A DNA stretch of 64,000 bases from Aphrocallistes beatrix (GCA_963281255.1 OY725495.1:682001-746000), one strand, 5' to 3'; shown: positions 43,201-53,907, counted from the stretch's first letter. The notes: generated from the sequence alone by a model not told the origin. A program made the numbers and translations.

Positions 43201-43381
43201 GCCGGGATCGGAACACTACAGTCTGCTACACGACAGTATTGACAGGATAGCACAGTCCATTCAAGTTTCTCTTTTCGCTGATCTGCTCAACCTTTCAAAA
43301 GATGACCTGGCCTCCATCGCTGCTACTCTACCACGGAATTCTCTGCTAGATATTGTCATAGAACATCATGCACATACGTAA
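40266..43381 (+). CDS. INTS15: Integrator complex subunit 15 homologue, about five exons
   Basis: Exons about 40266-40581, 40729-41130, 41636-41970, 42320-42487 and 43119-43381; the last three junctions (CCAG|GTGACA to TTTAG|GG, AAAC|GTAAGC to CACAG|CT) splice in phase, the first two are not resolved to the base. Recognised by order of blocks shared with human INTS15 (C7orf26): CRAVLTAIDLSLFS; LVSLAVCAPYPALLDLAAYL; DYFQLLPSASKPLEAIY; LMRMIATWLQQ; HNTPLPGLIAWTTLSPLL; LYSQIHVNMLSAVHQF; IDRIAQSIQVSLFADLLNLS; LPRNSLLDIVIEHH. Integrator cleaves snRNA and other nascent Pol II transcripts; INTS15 is a recently recognised subunit. The N-terminal ~65 residues are His/Pro-rich and appear sponge-specific or lineage-specific. 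Introns carry MITEs. Confidence 0.82.
41190..41590. mobile_element. foldback repeat of GGAATTTTCGTCC type in an INTS15 intron
   Basis: Left part repeats CCCGGAATTTTCGTCC-like words, right part the inverse (GGAGACGAAAATTCCG, GGGACGAACCTTCCG). Related by motif to the elements at 46045-46400 and 50785-51170. Boundaries approximate. Confidence 0.5.
42734..42966. mobile_element. 233-bp TA-flanked MITE in an INTS15 intron
   Basis: Ends CAGTGGAGTCTCCGAATAAC and GGGAGACTGCACTG, bounded by TA on both sides; inner GGACAC and GTGTCC pair. Tc1/mariner-type. Confidence 0.7.
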
Positions 43382-43960
43382 TCGGACATATTTGCTTATG
43401 ATTTGGTTGTTATGTTTTCTTTCACTCAAATTCACTGTCCGTGAAGCTTTCAATTTAAAATGTTTCTCAGAAAATTGTATTAGCCATTTTCTAAAAAAAA
43501 ATGCTGTATGCATTGTATGCGGAAATATACATATATAAAACTTGTATCATTTGACAAATAATCTCAGGGGAGGACTCCATCCCGTCCGTCTCTTTCAAGT
43601 CGCCAAAACTTTATATTTCACGATATAAAATTTATATATCGAATTTTACTTTATTACTAAGAGAACTAATTCGTTTATTATAATAAATGAATTTCATTCA
43701 TTCCTTCATGTCTTTCAGATTACTGAAGAATCACCTTAGATTTGCTGTATTGTGATGGTCATTCCATTGGATCAACTTCCTCAATCAGTTCAATATTAGT
43801 ATCAGTTTTGTTTGGTTACAGTTTATTATCAGCTATTCTTCTACAAACAATTCAATGTACAGTATTAATAGCATAAAATAGTTACAGAACAGATCTATAC
43901 TTACAATCTTATAAAACAAAAAGAAAGGAAAGGATTCAAACAAGAATCCAGATGTATCTC
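43382..43960. other. convergent 3' flanks of INTS15 and astacin
   Basis: AT-rich spacer where the two genes meet tail to tail. AATAAA-type words near 43600-43690; no gene seen. Confidence 0.4.
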
Positions 43961-45739
43961 CTACTGGAGAAGAAACATTAGAATTGAAAACATCAGCACA
44001 ATAGAGAATAGGGTAGGTGTCAGGGTCCCCACTCCGTTTCCACTGCTGCCATCCACGTTGATTCCACACTCTAGTGCAGTTCGATCCATTTCTGAGGTGT
44101 CCGTATCAGTGCCATTTGAGAAGTTTTCTGTCTGCCTCTTTTCGCGTGAAGTTACACCGCTAGGGTCATACACATACCACACACTCATTGCTAGGCCGAT
44201 CTGATAGCTTCCGATCCTGTTGACACAGTTGCTTGAGACCTCATGGGCAAATTCAAATAGGCCTGTATTTGTGCTCGATCCTTCTTGTATGCAGTATCCG
44301 TCAATCATTCCAAAATAGATTCTTTCCCGACTTATCACTGATCTTACACATTTGACAATCGCACTGTTTCTGGCTGCCTCGACTTGGATGTCTAGGGTGA
44401 AGGTCGAACCATTGGAATAGTAAAAAAGATTGTCGCTGGCATATTGAAAACATCCCAGTGGCCTTAGGCTTTCACTTATTATAGTTGCATCATTAATGCA
44501 AGCATTTGAATTGCATTCCAATGTCTGAGTATCTGGTCCGACACATTGGTTTTGTACTGTGCAGGTACGTGTTCTGGTTTGAGTGCCACCACCACAGGTT
44601 TGCGAACAAGCACTATAGGCCGTCCATGCGTTCCACTGTGCTACAACACAGGCTTGGGAATTGCAGCTATAGTCAATATCAAAAGCCGACCCAGCACAGT
44701 TGTTTCCATTTTGACATGCCCTTTGCCTATATCTGTAGCCGGTTCCACCGCAAGAAACAGTGCACTGCGTCCATGAACCCCATTCTCCCCATGAAGCCTC
44801 TACACCACAATCCGCACTCCCGCATGATTCGGTCTCCATGCTATTCCCCGGACAATCACTACCTATACAGGATCGAGTTCTTACCCGAGAATAATCGCTG
44901 CAACTCTCGGGACAAGTAGACCAAGCTCCCCATTCTCCCCACTGTGAGGTCTGCCCGCTACAATACAGCAGCCTAACATGTTCAATATCGGTGTCGGATA
45001 GTCGTTCTCGTTGGCCAATTTGGGTCTGGAACTGGCTATCGAGTGTGGTTATTGTGTCCTGACCATTTGCACTAAATGCCCTTCTGCCATAGTGCATAAT
45101 AGAGCGAAAGTCATAAGGGAGATTTTGCGTGCTTGCAATCTCCGCAGATACTATTTCAAAATTGTTGATCAGTCCTTGGATAACGTTGTTTTCATTAATT
45201 CTAATATATTGGTCTCGATCTGGACGGCTCTGTTCATGCCATCTCCCTAGCGCATGGAAGATCTCGTGTTCCACTATTCCATCGAATTCGCAACCATTTC
45301 CGATCGATAGCTCTTGTCTACCTCTGTTAATATTTCCGATATAGCTGTAGCAGCCTCCCCCCGGGAAGAAATAGATCCAGTTGGCCTGATCGCTTCTTTC
45401 TACGAAAGTAATGCACGTCCTAGAAGTATAGAATGCCATCGCATTGTTGATTGCATTTAAAGCTCTCTGGTTTAAGTTTGACGATAATTCGTAAGGTAAG
45501 ACGCCTCCTTCCCACAAATTCCGCGGGTTTCTAGCAACTGCGTTCTGAGGTGCAAAGGGATCAGTTGACATTACGTATTGCTCTGAGTCTTCTATGGGGA
45601 TAAGGATATCTCCTTCCACGTAGTTGTAACCCTCGTTGATCCTGGTAATGTCGACCAGATCTTCACAATTAACTTCCTGGCCTACTGCAAAGCCTAAGAA
45701 TGCAATGCAAATGCAAAATGTTATTAAGATCCCCTTCAT
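43961..45739 (-). CDS. astacin metalloprotease with three thrombospondin type-1 repeats
   Basis: Start set at the Met complementary to 45737-45739, which opens a signal peptide (MKGILITFCICIAFLGFAVG); a longer upstream frame has none. 592 residues. Propeptide ~20-85; astacin catalytic domain from RNLWEGGVLPYEL with the zinc site HEIFHALGRWHEQSRPDR and Met-turn SIMHYG; three TSP1 repeats (WGAWSTCPESC, WGSWTQCTVSC, WTAYSACSQTC); a Cys-containing region; C-terminal S/T-rich stretch then a hydrophobic end (FSIVLMFSILMFLLQ) typical of a GPI anchor signal. Likely a cell-surface or secreted zinc protease acting on matrix or growth factors. Each TSR matches the O-fucosylation consensus C-x-x-S/T-C. 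Intronless. Confidence 0.92.
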   Translation of the reverse strand: MKGILITFCICIAFLGFAVGQEVNCEDLVDITRINEGYNYVEGDILIPIEDSEQYVMSTDPFAPQNAVARNPRNLWEGGVLPYELSSNLNQRALNAINNAMAFYTSRTCITFVERSDQANWIYFFPGGGCYSYIGNINRGRQELSIGNGCEFDGIVEHEIFHALGRWHEQSRPDRDQYIRINENNVIQGLINNFEIVSAEIASTQNLPYDFRSIMHYGRRAFSANGQDTITTLDSQFQTQIGQRERLSDTDIEHVRLLYCSGQTSQWGEWGAWSTCPESCSDYSRVRTRSCIGSDCPGNSMETESCGSADCGVEASWGEWGSWTQCTVSCGGTGYRYRQRACQNGNNCAGSAFDIDYSCNSQACVVAQWNAWTAYSACSQTCGGGTQTRTRTCTVQNQCVGPDTQTLECNSNACINDATIISESLRPLGCFQYASDNLFYYSNGSTFTLDIQVEAARNSAIVKCVRSVISRERIYFGMIDGYCIQEGSSTNTGLFEFAHEVSSNCVNRIGSYQIGLAMSVWYVYDPSGVTSREKRQTENFSNGTDTDTSEMDRTALECGINVDGSSGNGVGTLTPTLFSIVLMFSILMFLLQ

Positions 45740-45788
45740 TCTAAATGGTGAGTTCCTTAACTTTCTTACTTTCTTCAAGTCACAAGCT

Positions 45789-45797
45789 CTATTTATA
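45789..45797 (-). promoter_or_regulatory. TATA box of the astacin gene
   Basis: TATAAATAG on the minus strand, 50 bases before the chosen ATG, implying a ~20-base leader. The same nonamer is in the 90-bp inverted repeat. Confidence 0.7.
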
Positions 45798-46044
45798 CTC
45801 TGAGAAGCTGGTGATATCAAATGATACAAAATGGTGAAATCATTAAATTCAATGATTAGAAGCCTTTTATGGTAGGTCAATACGCTGATTCACGTGTGTC
45901 AGTCGGTGGCAAATTAACACTACTGTCTGTATTTTCGATTCAACTCGATCTATTACTGGAGAAGTGTATTAATTTCTAATTTACGCAAAAAATAAAAAGT
46001 TCGAGTTTCGGTTGCCCTTACACTGATAGTACTAGTATTATTAA

Positions 46045-46400
46045 AAAGGAATGGCGGACACTTCGTCGCCAGACATTTCGTCCCGGACATTTCGTCGCTC
46101 GGACATTTCGTCTCTGGACATTTCGTCCTCTGAACATTAGTTACCGGACAACGTGTAGCGGAACTTTCGTCACTGGAATTTTCGTTCCTTGGAATACCCC
46201 TTTCGCACCTACTTATTTCTCAATCAAAAGCCCTCATTTCACCCTTTTTTACAAACATACTCCACTCCAAAAGCCTCAACTTCCGTTCCTTACTCGTTAG
46301 TACCCGTTTATTTTAATCTCTGATTAATGAGGCGAAATTCCCGTGAAACAGAAACGAAAATTACGCTACACATTGTCCGGTAAGTAATGTTTTAAATATT
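46045..46400 (+). mobile_element. GGACATTTCGTC foldback element, one-armed copy
   Basis: Starts GGCGGACACTTCGTCGCC, followed by repeated GGACATTTCGTC words, ACATTAGTTACCGGACAA, and a unique core (CATACTCCACTCCAAAAGCC); ends near ACATTGTCCGGTAAGTAATG. Same core as 50785-51170 inverted. Confidence 0.7.
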
Positions 46401-48764
46401 ATAAGGTTGAGTGGATACACAATCCATTGGAGTTTGTTCTGGTGAATATTACAAGATTTTGAAGCTGATTTATTGTTGACAGAGACAGACCGATAGTACA
46501 GCTTCAGAAAAAACACACAAAAATGTGGCTATACTCATTTATTATATAATAAATGAACCCTCAAAACCATAGATTGACCATTGAAAGCTTGTCTCTAATT
46601 TTTTTTAAAAAATGTGTTCACTTGATATGAACCTTTGTGAACGATAACAAACAAAAAAATTCTCATAGAACTTGCGATGTTCTAATCTACTTTTTCGAAA
46701 ATGATAGATAAACCAATTAAAGTTTGTCTACACATTAAGTTCTAAGTATTTTGCACTTTTTCAACTGACATTTTAAAGAATTCCAACATAGATAATTTGA
46801 CAGAAATCAGACTGTTATGCTTTGCGCTTACTTGACAGAGATAGTGCGTTGTCAATGCCTCTACTAATGGGATCTCCAAACATTATTTAACTATACTATC
46901 TTTTTTTAAATCCTCCTCATGCCTCTCCCTGACCCAATAGTCTCAGTATCCTGGACATCCACTACCAATGAAATGTAGCGCCGGCCATTCGATGGTTCTG
47001 TTAATGTTTTGTCAAATAATATACGTAACTGAAACGAAGCATAATTATGTTATAATACCTGCGCTGGCTAATTGACACAATACTTTGCATTCATTAGTCA
47101 GCTCCAATCACCATGATGCATGCAGTCAGTACACTAACGCAGGACCAAATAGACTCATGATCGAACTGATTATTTGATTCTCAGCAATATTATGCTGCAA
47201 AACCTTTTTGTACATGTCAGGGCTGGTTTGCAGTTAATTTCATGATATAGAATTGATATCCACATTTTATTCCACCACCTAATAGAATAAACATTGAATC
47301 ACAGTTTCATCAGGCCAATAATAGCTCTATCATTCCTTGAGACATAATAATTCATGACATACGTATGTAGTCAATTTTCTCAGAAATAATTGATCAATAT
47401 ATGATATAGACCTTCGACTGAATTTGTGTCTAATTTCAAAATTCCATAGAAGTACTTTACTTGGACCTATTCAGTTCAAAGAAACAATATACTCGAGTGT
47501 GGATTATAATTCAAATTTGGGTCTTACAATTAGAAGGCAAATTTTCCATGAAGAAATGTTATCTGATTTAGAAATCTATGATGCAGGGAAGTTATTATTT
47601 TAAATAAATGTGAAAACTGTCAATTCGTTTATTTAGATTACTGGTTACCTGGATTTAGAGTTAATGTCCTTCACTGTCTTTTGAATTAATGGAATCACAA
47701 TATGGATGATAACTATGCTTATTACAAGTATATATACGTATAAAGGAATCATAGAGTTTATTGTTACAAATTCTTGCAATTGCATTATATACAAGTAATT
47801 TCTTAATTCAGTTCTCACTGCAGTTATAGAATTTCTTCTACTTGAGAATTCCTAAAACAGAATAGTGTCATGAGTCAATGAATGAAGCAATGAACTTTAA
47901 TGTTACTTGTTAGATCACATTTTAATTGATTGAACTGTACCAAGTTTCTTAGAATATTTAACTGTTTAGATCTCGCGTAGAAGATTGGTTTGGATTTTGT
48001 ACAATACATTTTCGATCATAGTTTTTTGACATACCTCACAGTTAGTACAGTACTTATTCAGTTTAAATATTAACAATTAAATTTTCCTGATTAGACAGTT
48101 TAGTGCATCCTTATTTGGTTCTAATGCCTGTTTTTGCCTTAAATGTACAAAATAATACTTTTATAGTGACAATATTCACCTTAGTGATTTAAGAAATACT
48201 TGGAATGCAATATCAGGCTGCTAAGCACAAATAGATCTTGTATCTAAACGTATTGCATTGCTTCCCCAAATCTTGAAGTCATTAGATGCCTAGGTTCAAA
48301 GTTTGAATCATGTGATAGACAAAATATAGTGCAAACTTCATTGATACTACGTATATCTTGTTCCAGCATTGTTACAACCCATTTTCAATCCTATTGTTAA
48401 TTGAATGAATATTTTCCTATTACCAGATAGAGATTATTATAAACACAAGCTTAACTAGTATTAATTACAATTTACAGTCACATTGATTATCAGATGTTTC
48501 GTTCTCTTACTTGCTCAGCCCTCAAAATGGGTTAGACAATGTCGATATTTGCACACCCAACTTGTTTGAACTAAAATCGTGGCACTAAGTCATGGTATTT
48601 CCCCAAATTTCCTAAGCTGTATCTAGAAGGATGGTTTAAAATGATCCAGTGATCTGTAATCCATTCAATGGGATATCATTAAGCATATAAAAGTGACGTC
48701 TAGGGTTTTATATGAATATACGTATTTCATAATAAAAAATTTATATCGACTAATGAATATGCGT
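46401..48764. other. long AT-rich intergenic stretch
   Basis: No gene supported apart from one candidate exon at 47649-47851. A segment near 46940-46990 shares GCGCCGGCCAT with the MITE at 42734-42966. Confidence 0.4.
47649..47851 (-). other. candidate exon encoding a membrane segment
   Basis: 203 bases bounded by TTCTGTTTTAG before and CCAG|GTAACC after, open in one frame: basic start (EFSSRRNSITAVRTELRN) and a hydrophobic helix (MIPLYVYILVISIVIIHIV). No start codon, so not visible as an ORF. No partner exons could be identified; coding status is uncertain. Confidence 0.25.
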
Positions 48765-49661
48765 ACATATGGGTACACTACAATCAACATAGCAGGGCTC
48801 TATTCAAACGAAGAAGGTTTATGGCGAGTGGAAGTAGTTAGAGTTTATGCAGACATTGCAGTCGAGATGATAAACAACAATACAAATATTCTACAAGGAT
48901 ATAAGTTGAATATTACTTGAAGCTATCACAGTGTAGTAGAGAGACTGCATTGAACAATATTATTGAATTCACACAGGAGAAGGAGAGGATTTATCATCTC
49001 GTGTTTGACCCTCGTGTTCTACAGAATCAGTAGGCGAATTGATTCCTGCGTACAGCCTCAACATGCTTACTGGAACCGCAACTTCTCCCGGCTTAACCAA
49101 TCCTGTCAACTACCCGAATACTTTTCTTGGACCTTGCTCAATCTTGTCGTGATATACTTAAAGTTAATTGAAAAGTACCGGGTGGTTCGAAAAAATGCAT
49201 TCCAAATGTAATTGACTTCTGTGACCACAATTCTTAACTAAACTAAACGAAACACGAAATAAATGGCGAATGCAGTAAAATTTACAATCCACCAACAATT
49301 CAAGATTCTAAAGTCAATAATTGGGTAATTAGAGCAAATGTTCGAAGTGTCCTCCTTTTAAGTCTGTACATTTCTTGAGTCCTACCACCGAGTATTCATT
49401 ACTTTTTGCATACCGATCGTAGAATAGCCCTAATTGTTTTCCTGATGTTTAGGCTTAGTAGAATAAACTCGGTCCTTAAGATTTCCCCATAAGTAGAAAT
49501 CTAGGGGATTTAAGTCGGGACTATAGGGGGCCCACTCAAAATCCGTCTTGGTTACTCTTGCCCCAAAGTGTTCTGTGAGCCAATTTCTTTATTGGAGGTG
49601 TGTGAGCTCGCTCCATCTTGTTGAAACCAAAAGTGAGTCAGAAATGATGGATAGAGCACTC

Positions 49662-50343
49662 TCAGTTCCTCAAAGAAGAGATCAAGAACCTGGACATACC
49701 TTTCTTTTGTAACGGTAACGGTCTGCCATTTTCCTCAATGAAAAAGGGCCCGATGATCCGTTTACCCGAAATGGCAGTCCATACAGTACATTTTTCTGAT
49801 TGTAGTGGTTTCTCAGCAACTTCCATCGGTCTTTGGTTTCCCCAGAACACGTTTGTCTCCGAGTTGACTTTTCTATTTAAGTGAAAGTGAGCTTCATCAG
49901 ACATCCACAACAGTGAAGGAAAGCGACCCTGACTCAATTTTCTCAAAAAGTTTCAACGCCATTTGGAGGGCATGCCTAATTTCCGGGACGGGACAGATCC
50001 CGTCCCGGAGATTAGGCATCTTGACTCGTCCCGTCCCGGAAATTAGGCATGCCCCCATTTGGAGCCTTTTCTATTTATCCACAGTTGTTAACATTTGTTT
50101 GGTCTGTATTCGATATGGAAATCTCTTGAGATCATCAATCAGAACTCTCCTGACCGTGCTAGCAGAGATTTCTCCACCCAAAAACGAAGATTGTTTCTTC
50201 CGCTTGATTGATCGTTTGGGGTGAAAATCAACCGAATTTCGGACCGTCTCAATAACCTCAGCTGTTCGCTTCTTTGGTCGGCCAGAATGCGTTGGCCAGT
50301 CATCAGACTTGCAATTGAGGTTTTGAACTGTCCCAATTTTCAA
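49662..50343 (-). pseudogene. mariner/Tc1-family transposase, broken
   Basis: Minus-strand frame at 50343-50071 encodes the second DNA-binding part (SGRPKKRTAEVIETVRNSV, SASTVRRVLIDDLK, YRIQTKQML). After the 87-bp insertion a second frame (49946-49662) has MSDEAHFHLNRKVN, with the second catalytic Asp, VFWGNQRP and VWTAISGKRIIGPFF. First and third acidic residues are not in one frame. Inactive. Confidence 0.8.
49968..50054. mobile_element. 87-bp MITE inside the mariner
   Basis: GGGCATGCCTAATTTCCGGG at one end and the inverse CCCGGAAATTAGGCATGCCC at the other; CCATTTGGA directly on both sides (49959-49967, 50055-50063). Short form of the element at 35375-35592. Confidence 0.9.
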
Positions 50344-50784
50344 ATTGTTTTTACAGCTTCGTATGAAGAGGTTCTAAAGTAATGTTCCACTCAAAAAAGT
50401 TCGGTGCTGCAGCACCCAATTCGGCACTTTCTGATTGTCGAAACTCATAACAACTTTGAAATCTAATAAAAATCGAATTGATTAAGAAAAAAAAATAATA
50501 TGACCCCCAAATTTGGGTTGCATTTTCTTTTAATCACCCTGTACCAGGAGGAGAATTGACCTCATCAGTGATGAATTGAAAAACAGAAATATTAAGTTTG
50601 ATACAGCTAAGATTTTCAATGCGTCAAATTTCGATAAAGTCGATCGAAAACTTGATAGATTATTTATCGGACAAAAATATAAAGTGATCATCTGTAGTTT
50701 CAAAGAAGACAATGCATGTTTAGTGCTTTGCCAAGCATTTAAGAAGAAATACGACTATCCACAGGTAACCTGTATATTGGTAAA

Positions 50785-51170
50785 CGGCACTTCGTCGCAC
50801 AGACATTTCGTCGCACGGACATTTCATCGCCAGACATTTCGTGGTCGGACATTTCGCCCTCTGAACATTAGTTACCGGACAATGTGTAGCGAATTTTCGT
50901 CTCTGTTACACAGGAATTTCGCTTCATTAGAGACTAAAATAAACGGGTACTAATGTGTAAGGAACGGAAGTTGAGGCTTTTGGAGTGGAGTATGTTTGAA
51001 AAAAGGGTGAAAATGAGGGCTTTTGATTGTGAAATAAGTAGATGCGAAAGGGGTATTTCAGGGGACGAAAATTCCACGTGACGAAAGTTCAGCTACCCGT
51101 TGTCCGGTAACTAATGTTCGCATGGACGAAATGTCCGTGCGACGAAGTGGCCGTCATTCCTGAATATTAT
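50785..51170. mobile_element. GGACATTTCGTCG foldback element, two-armed copy
   Basis: Left GGCACTTCGTCGCACAGAC with repeated GGACATTTCGTCG words and ACATTAGTTACCGGACAA; right arm inverts these (TTGTCCGGTAACTAATGTT, CGGACGAAATGTCCGTGCGACG-like words). Inserted just after the receptor remnant. No ORF of its own. Confidence 0.75.
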
Positions 51171-51912
51171 CTTCATATGGTATACTAGAGAAGTGTCCGT
51201 GCATCCAACTGTTCCAGACTGGCTAATGCTTTAGTACAGGCTTGTCCACCTTTTTTGTTCGCGGGTCAAATAAGGAATTCTTTAGTTATTTGAGAGCCGC
51301 ACGACCTTGGATATATCACGGTAACATGATGACTGCTATTTGTTTGGGGATGTCATTAACTTGTATTATTTTAGATTATACTCTGAAAATAAATATAATC
51401 TGATATCTGACATTGAGCCGAGATTGAACGCCTACAGTCCTTACTTAAAGGAGTCTAGGAAATAGAGATATTATATTGCATGTTTCATAGATTACTGATT
51501 GAATACACAGAGAATGCATGCATATGCGTCATATATTATGAGATTAATATTATTAACTATAAACATTTGGTATTTCATTTTTAGAATTTCTTGGATTTCT
51601 TAGCTTAATATTTTGCAATTCTCCAATGAATCAAGATCAAAGCTTAACTATTCTATTATTGTCACAATCTCCGATTATTAAGAAAATATCTTCGACTCCT
51701 CTCCCAGATTAATATTGATGTAATCATAAGTTTGAAATTTGTAAGACTCGATCGCATGCTCAAGTTACGATTGTGATTGCATGTCATAAGAATTATTTAT
51801 TACAATAGACACATGCAATATCAATACGTAGTATAATCTATTCAGTAAAATGCTCCATCACATTTAGAACGTTATATAAATATAAACTATTTAGGCCACT
51901 TTGATTATACCA
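51171..51912. other. 5' flank of the transporter gene
   Basis: AT-rich; CAGGCTTGTCCACCTTTTTT near 51235 looks like a hAT-type end. No gene recognised. Confidence 0.4.
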
Positions 51913-53220
51913 ATGGCTCTTCCAACTTATTTTGCAATATTTACATGTTATATCGGTGTTTTGCATACGGTGTTTATCCTCGGATTCACATCACCAACTC
52001 AGAAACAACTCATCCAAGATGGAATTCTTAGCACAAACACTCTATCTTTATTCGCTTCCATTCCACATATCTCGGCGATTTTGAGTATATTTCTAATCCC
52101 GATTTTAGTTCAATTCAAATTCAATCTTAATATAATCAGTGTTGTAGGCCAGTTGTCGGGTGGTGCCGGGTGGTTGCTGGTGGTAGTGTCTGATAGGAAT
52201 TACCTCATCATCTCAGGCATGGCGTTACTTGGGTTCTATTTTAGTATCAATGCCATTTTTATAAATACTTATCTCGGAGAAGTGACTTTGGGACATCAGA
52301 GGAAGATTGCTGGCGGCGGCGTTGGCTTAACTATCAGAATAGGACTCTTCATTGTTTATGGACTTGGAATTTGGCTCTCATTTCGATGGCTTGCCGTGGT
52401 CGGGTTTCTCGTAATGTTGACATTCAACTTACTACTGTTCTGTAGCCCGATTTCGCCTGTATGGTTAGTCACGAATGGGTTAGACCAACGAGCCAAAAGC
52501 ACAATGAAATATCTCTATGGAGCAGAATTCGATGCTGACAGTGAAATACAAAATATTAAGAACAACAATTTAAGCAACAAACTTGGTTGGAAGGAGAGTT
52601 TTAAGGCACTTAAGAGTTGGGAAGTGTTAAAGCGTATTCTACTGATGTGTATGATAGGTTCTCTCAAAGAGCTTGGTGGTCATGAAGCAATGGTTTCATT
52701 TACTTCTCACATTCTTGAAAACCAGACAGGAATGGACCCCAAAGTGGCTGCACTCTTCTACCCAACTTTCTTAGTCGCTGGGGCGATCGTTTCGATTAGT
52801 ATCATGAAATATTGTAAACTCAAATGGCTCCTAATATCAGCCTCCACCCTAATGACACTGTCCCATCTTTCAATGTCTGTGTATTACATGGTTTCAGAGA
52901 AATATTTGAATTGTGGCGTGGATTATTCCGATTTGTGTCGCATTATTTCATTCTGGCCCATAAGTAATGTTGCAGTTTATGCTTTCGGATTCACGCTTGG
53001 CTGGGGACTTGTTTACTTTGCTTTGTTTGGGATTGTATTTGTTTCGCACAGGGAAATCTCGACTACGATTGTTTGCTTCGTGGAAACCATTTCTATGTTT
53101 ACTATTATAAACTTGTTCTATTATTTACTTCAGACTATTGGAGGTTCTGGGGCTTTTCTCTTTTTGGCTTTTGTTAATTTAATTTCAATATTTTTTGTTT
53201 ATTTCTTTATGAAGATATAA
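51913..53220 (+). CDS. major facilitator superfamily transporter, sugar-porter-like
   Basis: 435 residues from the first ATG (51913). About twelve hydrophobic helices. After helix 6 the stretch PVWLVTNGLDQRAKSTMKYLYG corresponds to the PESPRWL..GR..A...L..LRG loop of sugar porters, and the central cytoplasmic loop (~200-235) divides two six-helix halves. The usual GR/KR motif after helix 2 and PETKG at the end are weak or missing, so substrate specificity cannot be assigned; trehalose/glucose-type carriers are the nearest group. Plasma membrane is likely. Intronless and separate from neighbours by >600 bp. Confidence 0.75.
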   Translation: MALPTYFAIFTCYIGVLHTVFILGFTSPTQKQLIQDGILSTNTLSLFASIPHISAILSIFLIPILVQFKFNLNIISVVGQLSGGAGWLLVVVSDRNYLIISGMALLGFYFSINAIFINTYLGEVTLGHQRKIAGGGVGLTIRIGLFIVYGLGIWLSFRWLAVVGFLVMLTFNLLLFCSPISPVWLVTNGLDQRAKSTMKYLYGAEFDADSEIQNIKNNNLSNKLGWKESFKALKSWEVLKRILLMCMIGSLKELGGHEAMVSFTSHILENQTGMDPKVAALFYPTFLVAGAIVSISIMKYCKLKWLLISASTLMTLSHLSMSVYYMVSEKYLNCGVDYSDLCRIISFWPISNVAVYAFGFTLGWGLVYFALFGIVFVSHREISTTIVCFVETISMFTIINLFYYLLQTIGGSGAFLFLAFVNLISIFFVYFFMKI

Positions 53221-53907
53221 TCGTATATCATCATTTCATTACATTAAATGGCTGATAGAGTACAATTTAATTCAGTGGTGGTTCCATGAATGGGGTTTAT
53301 AGTAAACATTGCAGATTTGACGTCTGACTAGAGCAATTTTAGACAACAAGTGGACATGTTACTTTTCCAAAAAGGACTGACCTTTGATGGATATCTTACT
53401 AAAAATTCCTGGCATAAAGCTCGACACAATAAATTGGCTAACTTTGGCTTAAATTTGAAACTGGACTTTACCTAAAATATACAGTTACGACAAGAACCTT
53501 TTAGAACTAGTCTTGCTCGCAAATCTTTTTAAAATTTGTTTCAATATATTTGCAACCTACGTACTCCATATCACATAAATAAATATTTAAACACATTTGT
53601 AGGAATTTGAAAGTTTTATATTACCAAATACAAATACCATATAGTATTACATATTTCAATCAGCATGGGAAAATATATACTTGAAAGTAGATATTGTGTA
53701 ATACTACAACATATAGGTATGATATTGAGATAAAGAAGATCACTATGTATTACAGGGTAGCAAGATATTTGATATATCGGGGGAAGAGGAAAATATTACA
53801 AAGTCATAGTACGAAATGTTTGCATTCTAAAAGGTAGAATCCATATTCTCCTAAATCATTCAGTATAAATTAGTAGTGGTGCCCTGTCTACCATTTTCTA
53901 AATTAAA
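53221..53907. other. spacer between two membrane-protein genes
   Basis: AT-rich, nothing recognised. Confidence 0.4.

Larger units (their letters stand above)
49178..50541 (-). mobile_element. mariner-like element, 1.36 kb, degenerate
   Basis: Terminal repeats CCGGGTGGTTCGAAAAAATG at the left and CATTTTCTTTTAATCACCCTG at the right, each bordered by TA, the mariner target duplication. Inside is a minus-strand transposase pseudogene and a nested 87-bp MITE. Confidence 0.85.
48765..50766 (+). pseudogene. class C GPCR (GABA-B-like) ligand-binding domain remnant, split by a mariner
   Basis: Blocks of a periplasmic-type ligand-binding domain follow each other in shifting frames: INIAGLYSNEEGLW, VEMINNNTNILQGYKLNIT; CSRETALNNIIEFTQEKE; PSCSTESVGELIPAYSLNML and TGTATSPGLTNP (preceded by an in-frame TGA where Gly is expected); and after the mariner, ISDELKNRNIKFDTAKIF and KVIICSFKEDNACLVLCQAF. 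The order fits the amino-terminal domain of GABA-B/mGluR-like receptors. The seven-membrane part is absent. Stops, frameshifts and two insertions show it is dead. Confidence 0.65.

Noticed and set aside
45740-45880. Upstream 47-codon extension of the astacin frame
   Set aside because: It precedes a clear signal peptide and covers the TATA box; a secreted protease should start at 45739.
51901-51912. TTG start for the MFS transporter
   Set aside because: Four codons upstream of a normal ATG; non-ATG starts are not needed in an animal gene.
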